Source: Pontibacter mucosus (GTDB lineage: Bacteria; Bacteroidota; Bacteroidia; Cytophagales; Hymenobacteraceae). From it: a stretch of 64,000 nt of DNA. Each line of letters starts with the position of its first letter. The stretch's first letter is position 1. The stretch covers positions 186,001-250,000 of the forward strand of contig NZ_QBKI01000008.1 of the NCBI RefSeq assembly GCF_003054055.1, in the 5' to 3' direction. Below, piece after piece: positions 1 to 8,360 of this stretch. The position numbers and the translations under genes are program-made. The notes beneath the pieces were generated by a model. That model was not told the origin of the DNA, ran no database searches, and saw nothing but the letters and a program-made list of their open reading frames with translations.

Positions 1-843
1 TTTGCCGTGCGCGTCTTTTGGCATCGGGTACTGCAGGTTCTTCACATCGTCTACTACCTTCACGCCTTCGGTCTGGTTCAGGATGCGGTATACTTCGTCC
101 AGCGTAAAATCCTTCTCAAACTCCACGTTCACCGACTCGGAGTGGCCACCCATTACCGGGATGCGCACCGCCGTGGCCGTCACGCGGATAGAGTCGTCGC
201 CCATTATCTTCTTGGTTTCCAGGATCATCTTCATCTCCTCCTTGGTATAGCCGTTGTCCTGGAATACGTCGATGTGCGGCAGCACGTTCAGGTCGATTGG
301 GTAAGGGTATGCCTTCTCACCTTCCTTGCCCGCACGCTCGTTCATGAGCTGCTCCACCGCCTTCACACCCGTACCCGTCACCGACTGGTAGGTGCTCACC
401 ACAATGCGGGTGGCCTTTAGCTCCTCGTGCAGCTTGTTCAGGGCCACCACCATCTGGATGGTCGAGCAGTTCGGATTGGCAATAATCTTATCTTCTTTCG
501 TCAGTTCTTTGGCGTTAATTTCGGGCACTACCAGTTTCTTGGTCGGGTCCATGCGCCAGGCCGAGGAGTTATCCACCACCACGGTACCCACTTCTGCAAA
601 CTTTGGGGCCCACTCGGTAGAGGTGCTGCCGCCGGCAGAGAAAATGGCAATGTGCGGGGCAGCCGCAATCGCGTCCTGCATCCCGATAACCTTTATCTGT
701 TTACCCTTAAACTCCATCTGTTTACCAACAGACCTCTCAGAAGCAACCAACATCAACTCTGTTACCGGGAAGTCGCGCTCCGCCAGTACTTTCAAAATCT
801 CGCCGCCTACCAATCCGGTGGCGCCAACTACTGCTACTTTCAT
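1..843 (-). CDS. asd: Aspartate-semialdehyde dehydrogenase (3' end cut by window edge)
   Basis: The enzyme reduces aspartyl phosphate to aspartate semialdehyde with NADPH, the branch point to lysine/diaminopimelate, threonine and methionine. Reading leftward from the ATG at 843, 281 codons are open to the window edge; family members have about 330. Visible features are the N-terminal Rossmann motif GATGLVG (residues 7-13), the catalytic cysteine in NPNCST (Cys126), and the acid/base histidine region GGHSES (His234). The start is the first codon of the conserved MKVAVVGATG N-terminus. The leader upstream (844-1011) holds AT-rich short repeats and no Shine-Dalgarno sequence. Identification is firm; only the C-terminus is missing. 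Confidence 0.97.
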   Translation of the reverse strand, partial: MKVAVVGATGLVGGEILKVLAERDFPVTELMLVASERSVGKQMEFKGKQIKVIGMQDAIAAAPHIAIFSAGGSTSTEWAPKFAEVGTVVVDNSSAWRMDPTKKLVVPEINAKELTKEDKIIANPNCSTIQMVVALNKLHEELKATRIVVSTYQSVTGTGVKAVEQLMNERAGKEGEKAYPYPIDLNVLPHIDVFQDNGYTKEEMKMILETKKIMGDDSIRVTATAVRIPVMGGHSESVNVEFEKDFTLDEVYRILNQTEGVKVVDDVKNLQYPMPKDAHGK

Positions 844-868
844 TGTTTAGGGTATATAATTAATGGTT

Positions 869-1011
869 TAATTGATGATTGTTAAATGGTTAGATTGTTG
901 ATTGCTGATTGCTTGGTGCAAGGATTCGGACAGGTCGCGACCTGTCCCTACAGGCTATTCCTTCCAAACTTTCTAACTTATACCTTTCTAACTTCCCAAC
1001 TTTTTAACTTC
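869..1011. repeat. Leader repeats and a 20-bp palindrome upstream of asd
   Basis: The 844-1231 gap has no gene. Positions 869-918 carry repeated GATTGNTGATTG-like units directly 5' of asd. A perfect 20-bp palindrome (core CAGGTCGCGACCTG) lies at 928-947 and recurs at 4536-4555 and, with one mismatch, at 59070-59089, each next to CTACA/TGTAG. Positions 967-1011 are an 8-nt-periodic AACT-plus-pyrimidine repeat that recurs at 12727, 29359 and, with 7-nt period, 31838. These are dispersed repeats; their function is unknown. Confidence 0.75.
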
Positions 1012-1231
1012 TCCAGCCGCCTCCCGTAATAGTTCTAAAATTCAGAAAAGCGGCTGCGTTACCTTCTGACTCACAGCGTTTTCAGTACCTGTGAGCGTTT
1101 ATACTTTGGGCGTGTCCTTTCGCTTGCGCGAGCAGGCCGGGCTTTCGCCTCTACTCCTCGCTCACGCTGCGGGGTGCCGGCTCTATCCCTCACGCAATCG
1201 CAATTTCGGAAGTTTTCAGCACAATTCAGGC

Positions 1232-3958
1232 ATGAAACAAACTTTACCACAATCGTTTGCGCAGAAAATTAACACCTTCATCGCAGCTTTTGCAAGCAAA
1301 AACTTCCGCTGTGGGGCTATTTCCAGCAGGAATTTCCTGCGCCATACTTACCTGGAAAGTATAAAGCCAGCATATAAGTCAGGCTTGGCAGGGGTTTTTA
1401 TACTTCTGCTGCTTCCGTTTTTGGCCGCCGCCCAGCTGCAGGAAACCTTCTCCGACGGCAACTTCACCCACAACCCTACCTGGAGCGGCGATGTCAATAG
1501 CTTTATCATCAACCCACAAAACCAGCTCCAATCTAGCGGCCCAGCGGTAACCGGCACCGTCCTGCAGCTTACCACTTCCTCGCAGGCAGCCGTGGGCACC
1601 ACCTGGGAGTTTTGGGCCAACCTCAGGCTGGCCACCTCCGCCAGCAATTACACCGACGTGTATCTGATTTCCGATAAAGAAGACCTGAAAGCCCCTGACG
1701 TGAACGGCTACTTTGTGCGCATCGGCAACACCGCCGACGAGGTGAGCCTCTACCGCAAAGACGCCGGCAAGGCCGCTACTATCATCATCAACGGGCAGGA
1801 CAAAACGGTGGCCACCAGCAACAACGTGGTGCGCGTGCGGGTAACCAGAAGTATAAATTTCGAATGGGAGCTAAGTATAGATGTTACCGGCACCGGCCAA
1901 AGCTACATGAGCCAGGGCACCGCCACCGACGCCACGCATAGGCGCTCTTTATACTTTGGCGTGCTGCTGCGCTATACTTCGGCCAATAGCCAGCGCTTCT
2001 ATTTCGACGATTTCAGGATTACTGACGCCCAGCCGCCGGTACTGGACGAGCTGCAGACGGTAAACCCGCAGGAACTGATACTTCGCTTTAACGAGCCACT
2101 GCAGCCAGAGCAGGCACAGCGCGCAACGAACTATACGTTGAACGGAAGTATAAACCCCATCCTGGCGGAGCTTACCGGAGATGCCACCGTGCGCCTGGTA
2201 TTCGGGCGAAGCTTCAGCACGGGCGCCAACGAGCTAAGTATATACAACTTGCAGGACCTGTACGGCAACGGCCTCGCGGCGCCTATACTTTCCAGTTTCA
2301 GCTTTGTGCCTCCGGCCGTGCTGCCCGGCTACAACGAACTGCTCATCACCGAAATCATGGCTGATGAAACGCCCACAGTTGGCTTGCCGGCACAGGAGTA
2401 CATCGAACTGTATAACCCCACCGGCAAGGTGCTGCGGCTGCAAGGCATCCGCTATTCCGATGCTACCTCCACGTCCATACTTCCGGATGTGCAGCTGCTG
2501 CCGCAGGAGTATGCGGTGGTCGTGCCCAACAGCCAGGTGCAGCAGTTTAGCCAGTTCGGCAAAGTAATCGGCATCAGCAACTTCCCGAGCCTGAACAACA
2601 GCGGCGAGCTATTGCAACTGCGCCAGCCCAATGGCATGCTAATATACGCGGTAAACTACGCCGACACCTGGTACAAGCACAACACCAAGCGCGAAGGCGG
2701 CTGGAGCCTGGAGATGATAGACGTCACCAATCCCTGCGCCGGCATTGAGAACTGGACGGCCTCCGCGGACCCGCGCGGCGGTACGCCGGCACAAGCCAAC
2801 GCCGTGGCCGCCTCCAACCCCGACAACACGCCACCCATACTTGTTGATGCCATCGCCACCTCACCAGACAGAGTTATACTTCGCTTCAACGAGCGCCTCG
2901 ACAGCACGCAAGCGGCAAGTATAGCCCACTACAACATCAGCCCAAGTATAGACGTGGCCGGTGTGCAGGTGCAAGGCCCGCTGTTCCATGAGGTTATGCT
3001 TCTACTTGCGTCCCCACTGCAGGAGCGGCAACCCTATACCCTCACCGCCCAAAGTATAACCGACTGTGCCGGCAACCGCAGTCAGCCCTTAACCGCTACT
3101 TTTGCCCTCCCTTCAGCCCCCGCCCCCGGCGATGTGGTCATCAACGAGATTCTCTTCAACCCACGGCCCGGCGGCGTGGACTTCGTGGAGCTGGTAAACC
3201 GCAGCGACAAGTACATAGACCTGCGAAACTGGCAACTGGCCAACCTCAGCAACGACTCTATCAGCAACTTCCGAAGTATAACCGCTGCTCCTTACGTGCT
3301 CGCGCCGGGACAATACGTGGTGCTCACCTCTAACCCTGAGAACATCAAAGCCAATTACCCCGCCTCCCGCCAGGAAACCTTCTTGCGCATGACCAGCCTA
3401 CCCAGCTACCCCGACGATGCCGGCACCGTGTTTGTCCTGCAGCCGGATGGCCAGGTGGCGGATAGGTTCAGCTATACTTCTGACATGCACTTTGCCTTGC
3501 TGGACGATAAGAACGGAGTCTCGCTGGAGCGGGTGCGGCTAGAAGGGCCAAGTATAGCCAACAACTTCCACTCGGCAGCGACTACCGTTTTTGCCACGCC
3601 AGGGTATAAAAATTCGCAGTCGCAGGAGGGAGTGCAGGCACAGCGGGTATTTGAAATTTCGCCCAGGGTTTTCTCCCCTGATGGTGACGGCTACGAAGAC
3701 TTCACGACCATCAACTACGCCACCGAGCAAACCGGGCTGGTCGTAAATATTACCGTTTTTGATGCGCAGGGCCGTGAAATTCGCAAGCTTGCCCGCAACG
3801 AGCTGCTGGCGGCCAACGGCTTCTTCCGCTGGGACGGCTTGCGTGAGGACGGTGCTAAGGCCAATATCGGCTATTATATTTTCTACATCGAGCTGTTCGG
3901 GCTGAACGGCCAGAAGAGTGTGCATAAGGAGAAGGTAGTGGTGGGCGGGAGGTTTTAA
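1232..3958 (+). CDS. Secreted lamin-tail-domain protein with gliding/T9SS-type C-terminus
   Basis: This is a large extracellular protein. From the ATG at 1232 it has 908 residues. A hydrophobic stretch ending FLAAAQ (about residues 52-68) is a likely signal peptide, but the 50 residues before it make the start doubtful; a non-ATG start nearer position 1350 would fit better, and a GTG at 1091 is also in frame. After an N-terminal jelly-roll-like region come Ig-like segments with the repeated theme ILRFNE, two lamin tail domains (beginning NELLITEIMADE and GDVVINEILFNP), and a C-terminal module beginning SPRVFSPDGDGYED, typical of gliding-motility/FlgD-like ends of secreted Bacteroidota proteins. 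It probably sits at the cell surface; its ligand is unknown. Ten of its twelve Ser-Ile pairs are encoded AGT-ATA. Confidence 0.8.
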   Translation: MKQTLPQSFAQKINTFIAAFASKNFRCGAISSRNFLRHTYLESIKPAYKSGLAGVFILLLLPFLAAAQLQETFSDGNFTHNPTWSGDVNSFIINPQNQLQSSGPAVTGTVLQLTTSSQAAVGTTWEFWANLRLATSASNYTDVYLISDKEDLKAPDVNGYFVRIGNTADEVSLYRKDAGKAATIIINGQDKTVATSNNVVRVRVTRSINFEWELSIDVTGTGQSYMSQGTATDATHRRSLYFGVLLRYTSANSQRFYFDDFRITDAQPPVLDELQTVNPQELILRFNEPLQPEQAQRATNYTLNGSINPILAELTGDATVRLVFGRSFSTGANELSIYNLQDLYGNGLAAPILSSFSFVPPAVLPGYNELLITEIMADETPTVGLPAQEYIELYNPTGKVLRLQGIRYSDATSTSILPDVQLLPQEYAVVVPNSQVQQFSQFGKVIGISNFPSLNNSGELLQLRQPNGMLIYAVNYADTWYKHNTKREGGWSLEMIDVTNPCAGIENWTASADPRGGTPAQANAVAASNPDNTPPILVDAIATSPDRVILRFNERLDSTQAASIAHYNISPSIDVAGVQVQGPLFHEVMLLLASPLQERQPYTLTAQSITDCAGNRSQPLTATFALPSAPAPGDVVINEILFNPRPGGVDFVELVNRSDKYIDLRNWQLANLSNDSISNFRSITAAPYVLAPGQYVVLTSNPENIKANYPASRQETFLRMTSLPSYPDDAGTVFVLQPDGQVADRFSYTSDMHFALLDDKNGVSLERVRLEGPSIANNFHSAATTVFATPGYKNSQSQEGVQAQRVFEISPRVFSPDGDGYEDFTTINYATEQTGLVVNITVFDAQGREIRKLARNELLAANGFFRWDGLREDGAKANIGYYIFYIELFGLNGQKSVHKEKVVVGGRF

Positions 3959-4011
3959 GGTGATAACCTTAAGCTGGCGCAAGCGCCCGTTTTTGCCTTT
4001 AGTGGTGATCC

Positions 4012-4395
4012 TCCTCGCTGGCGCGGGTTTGCAACCCGTGCCTTTCTATTTTCTCGGATTTGCAATCCGAGTGGCTTGAAAAGCCATACTTATACTTCAG
4101 CTATACTTCCTATACTTACCAATTTATACTTTATACTTTCATAGCCCCTGCTTCCCGCAACTTGACATAAGCTATCCTTACTAGCTGCAGTTCATCCTCC
4201 AGCCCCACAAGCGGCTCGTTTCATCTCCTCCTTTCTGCCCTCCTAGGCCGGGAGGCCTCGCCTTGGGGGTAGGGCCCTCGATAAGGGCATCGCGCTGCTT
4301 TCGCTTCCTTTGCTACCCTTCGGTCGCAATGCCTTTCAGGCACCGGAACCTCTCGAGGCGCTCCACCCAAAGGCTGGGATAAGTTCGATAGCCGC
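4012..4395. repeat. Composite intergenic repeat, copy 1
   Basis: A roughly 380-bp non-coding element matches the reverse complement of 59160-59525. It begins with three small hairpins: CGGGTT-TGC-AACCCG at 4024-4038, a 19-nt one at 4053-4071, and GGCTT-GAA-AAGCC at 4073-4085. Then come five TATACTT words at 4091-4138, followed by a conserved body containing GCTATCCTTACTAGCTGC and a segment ending CCCAAAGGCTGGGA. Between the copies the first hairpin differs by a paired G:C to A:T change, so the stem is kept. No convincing coding frame is present. Confidence 0.8.
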
Positions 4396-4403
4396 TGCTA
4401 CTA

Positions 4404-4475
4404 CTGTCATCTCGACCTTTGGGAGAGATCTGATTAGAATTCCCGATAGATCTCTCACGCTGCTCGAGATGACAG
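4404..4475. repeat. Small inverted-repeat element with CTGTCATC ends
   Basis: A 72-bp unit begins CTGTCATCTCGA and ends TCGAGATGACAG; the inner parts (GAGAGATCT / AGATCTCTC) also pair. The termini resemble those of the 170-bp element at 8361-8530. It is MITE-like or REP-like and has no coding capacity. Confidence 0.65.
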
Positions 4476-4496
4476 CGAAAGGGGCAAATATAATTC

Positions 4497-4850
4497 CCCC
4501 CCTCGGAGGGGCAAGGGGTGGGTTTACACTTGTAGGGACAGGTCGCGACCTGTCCGCGCGAGAACAGCAACTATGCAACTTATACTTCTGCCAAAGCAGT
4601 AGCAGGATCCCCGCCTTAGCCAAGGAGGGGCCAGGGGTGGTTGGACCCGGCACTGCAGAAAAGCGGACAAGGATGTCCGCGGCAGAGGAGGTTCCGGACA
4701 AAGAAGTCCGGAACAGCAGTGGTAGGACCCAGCATTGACAAAACTCCCTCCCCTGTTTTTAGGGGAGGGTTGGGGTGGGGTTTATACTTGGCCAGGCATA
4801 GTCAGACCCGGCGCTGCCAAACTCCCTCCCCTACTCCTAAAAGAGACTAA
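4497..4850. repeat. Cluster of dispersed C/G-run repeats and GGA-loop hairpins
   Basis: Three copies of a family resembling CCCACCCCTACCCCTCCNGAGAGGGG lie at about 4497-4525, 4617-4645 and 4743-4790. Between them are the palindrome at 4536-4555 and two stable hairpins, GCGGACA-AGGA-TGTCCGC (4663-4680) and a 22-nt one with stem TTCCGGAC (4692-4713). The open frames across this block have no protein-like character. It fills the gap between the lamin-tail gene and ndk. Confidence 0.7.
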
Positions 4851-4851
4851 A

Positions 4852-4888
4852 TGAAAAAGCCCACCAGGCATGACACCTGGCGGGCTCT
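4852..4888 (-). terminator. Terminator of ndk
   Basis: An 11-bp stem (AGCCCACCAGG with CCTGGCGGGCT, one G-T pair) has a 7-nt loop. On the minus strand a T-run follows. It lies 28 bp past the ndk stop. Confidence 0.85.
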
Positions 4889-4915
4889 TAATCAATAAGT
4901 ATACTTTAAAAAAGC

Positions 4916-5335
4916 TTAGAAGCGCTCGTCGGCAGCGAAGAAGAAGTCACCTTCAATCTGCGCGTTCTCGTCAGAGTCGGAGCCGTGGATGGCGTTTGCC
5001 TCGATAGACTTGGCGTATACCTTACGGATAGTGCCTTCCTCCGCCTGAGCCGGGTTAGTGGCGCCGATCAGCTTGCGGAAATCCTCCACGGCGTTGTCCT
5101 TCTCCAGGATCATCGCCACGATAGGGCCGGAAGACATATACTTAACCAGGTCGCCGTAGAACGGACGCTCCTTGTGCACCTCATAAAACTTGCCTGCGCG
5201 CTCCTCAGACAGCTTTGTCTTTTTCATCGCCACAATACGGAAGCCGCCTTCCTCGATCATTTTGGTAATGCCGCCAATATGGTTTTCTGCTACCGCATCA
5301 GGCTTAATCATGGTGAATGTGATGTTTCCGGCCAT
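4916..5335 (-). CDS. ndk: Nucleoside diphosphate kinase
   Basis: The enzyme transfers the gamma phosphate from ATP to nucleoside diphosphates through a phospho-histidine and balances cytosolic NTP/dNTP pools. The protein has 139 residues, the normal length. It begins [14 protein letters not shown] and carries the catalytic signature NAIHGSDS, whose histidine is phosphorylated. A longer frame to 5401 exists, but the extra 22 residues are not family-like, so the ATG at 5333-5335 is chosen; AAAGAGAAC precedes it. A TATTTTTG -7-like box lies at 5379-5386 on the minus strand. It is divergent from nrnA, with a strong terminator downstream. Confidence 0.97.
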   Translation of the reverse strand: MAGNITFTMIKPDAVAENHIGGITKMIEEGGFRIVAMKKTKLSEERAGKFYEVHKERPFYGDLVKYMSSGPIVAMILEKDNAVEDFRKLIGATNPAQAEEGTIRKVYAKSIEANAIHGSDSDENAQIEGDFFFAADERF

Positions 5336-5557
5336 GTTCTCTTTTACTTTATCGTTTAAAATCTCTACTTTTAGCCTGCAAAAATAGTGGATTTTGGCCA
5401 ATATTGGTATACTTTTCCGCTATCTTTCATTCATGCGCCGCCCTGTGCCGTGGCCGTGCTGCGGCACAGGCAACCACGCCTACTGTTGCGTAAGACATAT
5501 TTTATTCGGAAATTCGCGCCTTATATCCTTATCAGTCAGAGGATTTATACTTACCCT

Positions 5558-6580
5558 ATGCATGATATTAATGCTCTGAAAGAGCTTCTGAAAGAGCCTA
5601 AAGAGGTGCTAATCACCACACACCACAAGCCTGATGCGGATGCGTTAGGCTCCTCGCTAGGCCTGGCTGGCTATCTTAGAAAGAAAGGACACCGTGTTAC
5701 CGTTATCACCCCGTCTGACTACCCTAGCTTCCTGAACTGGATGCACGGCAACAGTGAGGTGATTGTATACTCTGAGCAAAACGACACCCTGGTGCAGCGC
5801 CTTATCAAAGAGGCGCAGATGATTTTCTGCCTGGATTTCAACACCCTCTCGCGCATTAACGAGATGGGCGAGTACATCCGCCACGCCAACGGTACCAAGG
5901 TGCTGGTAGACCACCACCTGCAGCCGGAGGCCTTTGCCGACCTGAGCTTCTCCAACACCAGCGCCGCCGCCACCGCCGAAATCGTGTATGACATGATAAA
6001 GGCCATGGGGGACGCCGACCTGATAGACACAGAGATAGGCGAGTGCCTCTACGCCGGCATCATGACCGACACGGGCTCTTTCCGCCACCCCAGCACCTCC
6101 AAAAACGTGCACCTGATCATCGCAGACCTGCTGCAGATCGGGGTCGAGACCTCTAAAATCCACCGCCTGATCTATGACAGCTCCTCCGAGTTGCGCCTGC
6201 GCTTCCTGGGGTATGCCCTGAAAGAAAAACTGGTGGTACTGCCTGAGTACAGAACGGCTTACTTTGCCATCACAGCAGACGAACTGAAGGCATACGACTC
6301 CAAAACCGGTGACACAGAGGGACTTGTAAATTACGCGCTTTCCATCGAGGGCATCGTTTTTGCGGCGCTCATCATCGACCGATCGCAGGCCGTGAAGATG
6401 TCGTTCCGCTCGGTGGGTGATTTCTCGGTGAATGATTTTGCCCGGGAGCACTTTAACGGGGGCGGCCACAAAAATGCAGCCGGCGGCATGTCTATAGACA
6501 CGCTGGAGAATACCGTGAACAAGTTCGAGAGCCTGCTGCCGCTTTACAAAGACCAGTTGCAGCACGCCACAGATAAATAA
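5558..6580 (+). CDS. nrnA: DHH/DHHA1 phosphoesterase (NrnA-type nanoRNase / pAp phosphatase)
   Basis: It degrades very short RNAs and probably dephosphorylates 3'-phosphoadenosine 5'-phosphate. The protein has 340 residues. The N-terminal DHH domain shows HHKPDADALGS (residues 22-32) with metal-binding aspartates, then CLDFN, VDHH and MTDTGSF. The C-terminal DHHA1 domain ends with GGGHKNAAGG, the nucleic-acid-binding loop. The ATG at 5558 is used because the 57 upstream in-frame residues are unlike the family. FKBP genes follow after 23 nt, suggesting cotranscription. The family is certain; the exact substrate preference is inferred. Confidence 0.93.
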   Translation: MHDINALKELLKEPKEVLITTHHKPDADALGSSLGLAGYLRKKGHRVTVITPSDYPSFLNWMHGNSEVIVYSEQNDTLVQRLIKEAQMIFCLDFNTLSRINEMGEYIRHANGTKVLVDHHLQPEAFADLSFSNTSAAATAEIVYDMIKAMGDADLIDTEIGECLYAGIMTDTGSFRHPSTSKNVHLIIADLLQIGVETSKIHRLIYDSSSELRLRFLGYALKEKLVVLPEYRTAYFAITADELKAYDSKTGDTEGLVNYALSIEGIVFAALIIDRSQAVKMSFRSVGDFSVNDFAREHFNGGGHKNAAGGMSIDTLENTVNKFESLLPLYKDQLQHATDK

Positions 6581-6603
6581 AACCTTAATCCATACTATAC
6601 TAG

Positions 6604-7581
6604 ATGCTATTTAAAACCAAATTCATGCTGCCGGTTCTGGCCGGAGCACTCCTGTTGCAGAGCTGCAACAAAGACAACAACGAGTTTCATACAACGGCCG
6701 ATGGCCTGGAGTATAGAATTTACGAGCAAACTGGCAAAGGCAAGTATAAAGAAAGAGGCGAGATCTCGGCCGCAGACTCCCTAGGAGCCAAAGAAGGGCA
6801 GTTTATCGCTCTCCACTGGCAGATCCTGAACGCGGATGACTCTGTTTTTGTAGACACCCGCAACAACCCGCCGCACCTGCCAATGGTTATCCCGTTCATG
6901 CAGCCCATGATGAAGGGCGGCCTGGAGGATGCCGTAATGATGCTGGCCGCCGGCGACAGCGGCGTGTTCAGAATGAACGCCGACACCGTATTCACGCAGC
7001 TTTTCAGAAGCCCGCTTCCGGAGCACATCAAGCCGGGCACCGACGTGACCTTCCGCATCAAAAACGAGCGCATCATGAACCGCGCCGAGGCCGACACTTA
7101 CCAGCAGGAGCTGATGCAGCGCTACATGGAGGAGTCTAAGGTGCGTGCCGAGAAGCAGATAAAGGTAGACGACGAGAAGATACAGCAGTACATCAAGGAT
7201 CAGAAGCTGGGTGAGGCTCAGAAAACGGAGTCTGGCGTGTACTACATCGTAACCGAGCAGGGCAAAGGCGAGAAGCCAGCCGCCGGCGATATCGTAGCCG
7301 TGCACTACAAAGGCACCCGCCTGGATGGCAAGCAGTTCGACTCTTCTTACGACAACCCAATGTCTGGTGGTGAGCCTATCCGCTTCCCGATTGGCCAGCA
7401 GCAGGTAATCAAAGGGTGGGATGATGCCATTCCACAACTGAACAAAGGCTCTAAGGCTATCCTGCTGATCCCGTCGCCGCTGGCTTACGGTGAGCAGGCT
7501 CCAAGCCCGGACATCCCTGCCAACAGCATCCTGCGCTTCGACGTGGAGTTGGTTGACATTCAGAAACAAGCAAACCAGTAA
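6604..7581 (+). CDS. FKBP-type peptidyl-prolyl isomerase lipoprotein, two-domain
   Basis: A 325-residue lipoprotein with lipobox LLLQSC (Cys21). A degenerate N-terminal FKBP-like half (about residues 45-155) keeps the fold outline but few active-site residues. A charged helical linker follows (about 160-215), then a full FKBP domain (about 220-320) with VHYKGTRLDGKQFDSSY, VIKGWDDA and LAYGE. It presumably isomerises prolyl bonds in proteins crossing the periplasm or at the outer membrane. It lies 23 nt after nrnA and 9 nt before a second FKBP lipoprotein. The inactive-looking first domain may serve dimerisation or substrate holding (inference). Confidence 0.9.
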   Translation: MLFKTKFMLPVLAGALLLQSCNKDNNEFHTTADGLEYRIYEQTGKGKYKERGEISAADSLGAKEGQFIALHWQILNADDSVFVDTRNNPPHLPMVIPFMQPMMKGGLEDAVMMLAAGDSGVFRMNADTVFTQLFRSPLPEHIKPGTDVTFRIKNERIMNRAEADTYQQELMQRYMEESKVRAEKQIKVDDEKIQQYIKDQKLGEAQKTESGVYYIVTEQGKGEKPAAGDIVAVHYKGTRLDGKQFDSSYDNPMSGGEPIRFPIGQQQVIKGWDDAIPQLNKGSKAILLIPSPLAYGEQAPSPDIPANSILRFDVELVDIQKQANQ

Positions 7582-7590
7582 GTCTAACGT

Positions 7591-8100
7591 ATGATTTCAG
7601 CATTAAAAGGCAACAGGAGCCGCCTGCTACAGGCGCTTCTGGTGCTTTTCGTAATACTTGGCTTTGCCGCCTGCAAAAAGGACGACAACACGCCACAGCG
7701 CGAGAAAGACGACAAGAAGCTTCAGGAGTACTTCAAGGCCAACGGCATTGACCCTGCCACCCTGGTAAAGCGTAACTCAGGTTTATACTACCAGCTGCTG
7801 CAGGAGGGAACCGGCGACAAGGTTTTCCCTGGCGATAAGGTATCGGTGCACTACACGGGCACCCTCCTCGATGGCACCAAATTTGACTCCAGCCACGATA
7901 GAAGTAAACCCTTTGAATTCACGGTTGGCTACGGACAGGTTATAGCCGGATGGGATGAAGGCCTGACACTGATGCGTGTAGGCGAGAAAGCCAGATTATT
8001 TCTGCCTTCCCATTTAGGATATGGCAGAGGTGGCTCAGGTACCATTCCGGGAAACGCACCGATTATCTTTGAGGTAGAAGTGCTGGAGGTCCTGCCGTAA
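7591..8100 (+). CDS. FKBP-type peptidyl-prolyl isomerase lipoprotein, single-domain
   Basis: A 169-residue lipoprotein with a signal sequence and lipobox GFAAC (Cys28). One FKBP domain follows (about residues 65-169) with VHYTGTLLDGTKFDSS, VIAGWDEGL, LGYG and a FEVEVLEV final strand; the active-site aromatics and aspartate are conserved. Paired with the two-domain FKBP upstream, it probably forms a periplasmic folding module. The stop codon TAA overlaps an AAGTATACTT motif pair (8099-8108), and a strong terminator follows. Confidence 0.93.
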   Translation: MISALKGNRSRLLQALLVLFVILGFAACKKDDNTPQREKDDKKLQEYFKANGIDPATLVKRNSGLYYQLLQEGTGDKVFPGDKVSVHYTGTLLDGTKFDSSHDRSKPFEFTVGYGQVIAGWDEGLTLMRVGEKARLFLPSHLGYGRGGSGTIPGNAPIIFEVEVLEVLP

Positions 8101-8123
8101 GTATACTTGAACAACAGCAACAG

Positions 8124-8163
8124 AAAAGCCGCCGGGTTTATACTTCCCGGCGGCTTTTTTTTT
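8124..8163 (+). terminator. Terminator of the nrnA-FKBP unit, with TATACTT in the loop
   Basis: The perfect 10-bp stem AGCCGCCGGG / CCCGGCGGCT has loop TTTATACTT and is followed by nine T residues. The loop is one copy of the genome-wide TTATACTT word. Confidence 0.95.
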
Positions 8164-8345
8164 ATACTTCCGCCTCTATAGTTTATGCTTCGGAGAGGAT
8201 GCTTTTATACTTTCACGCTCCGCTTTCCATACTTCATTTATACTTTGTAACTGTGGTAACGATAAACCCACCCCTGCCCCTCCCGAGTGGGGAATTTTAA
8301 AAGTATAATTTGATTCTCCTGTCAGCAATAGGCCGATTTATACTT
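8163..8345. repeat. Intergenic stretch with TATACTT words and a C/G-run repeat
   Basis: No gene is present. TATACTT or AAGTATA occurs at 8163, 8206, 8239, 8301 and 8339. A C/G-run repeat of the dispersed family lies at about 8268-8293; two more copies lie at about 8620-8640 and 8658-8690, past the MITE. Confidence 0.7.
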
Positions 8346-8360
8346 CTACTCTACTTTTAC

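Noticed and set aside
1..850. Several plus-strand open frames across asd
   Set aside because: The minus strand encodes a clear aspartate-semialdehyde dehydrogenase; the plus-strand frames are antisense shadows.
4310..4738. Open frames of 85-142 codons on both strands in the ndk upstream gap
   Set aside because: They run through dispersed repeats and hairpins, have no protein-like motif, and the same DNA recurs inverted at 59160-59525 without keeping the frames.
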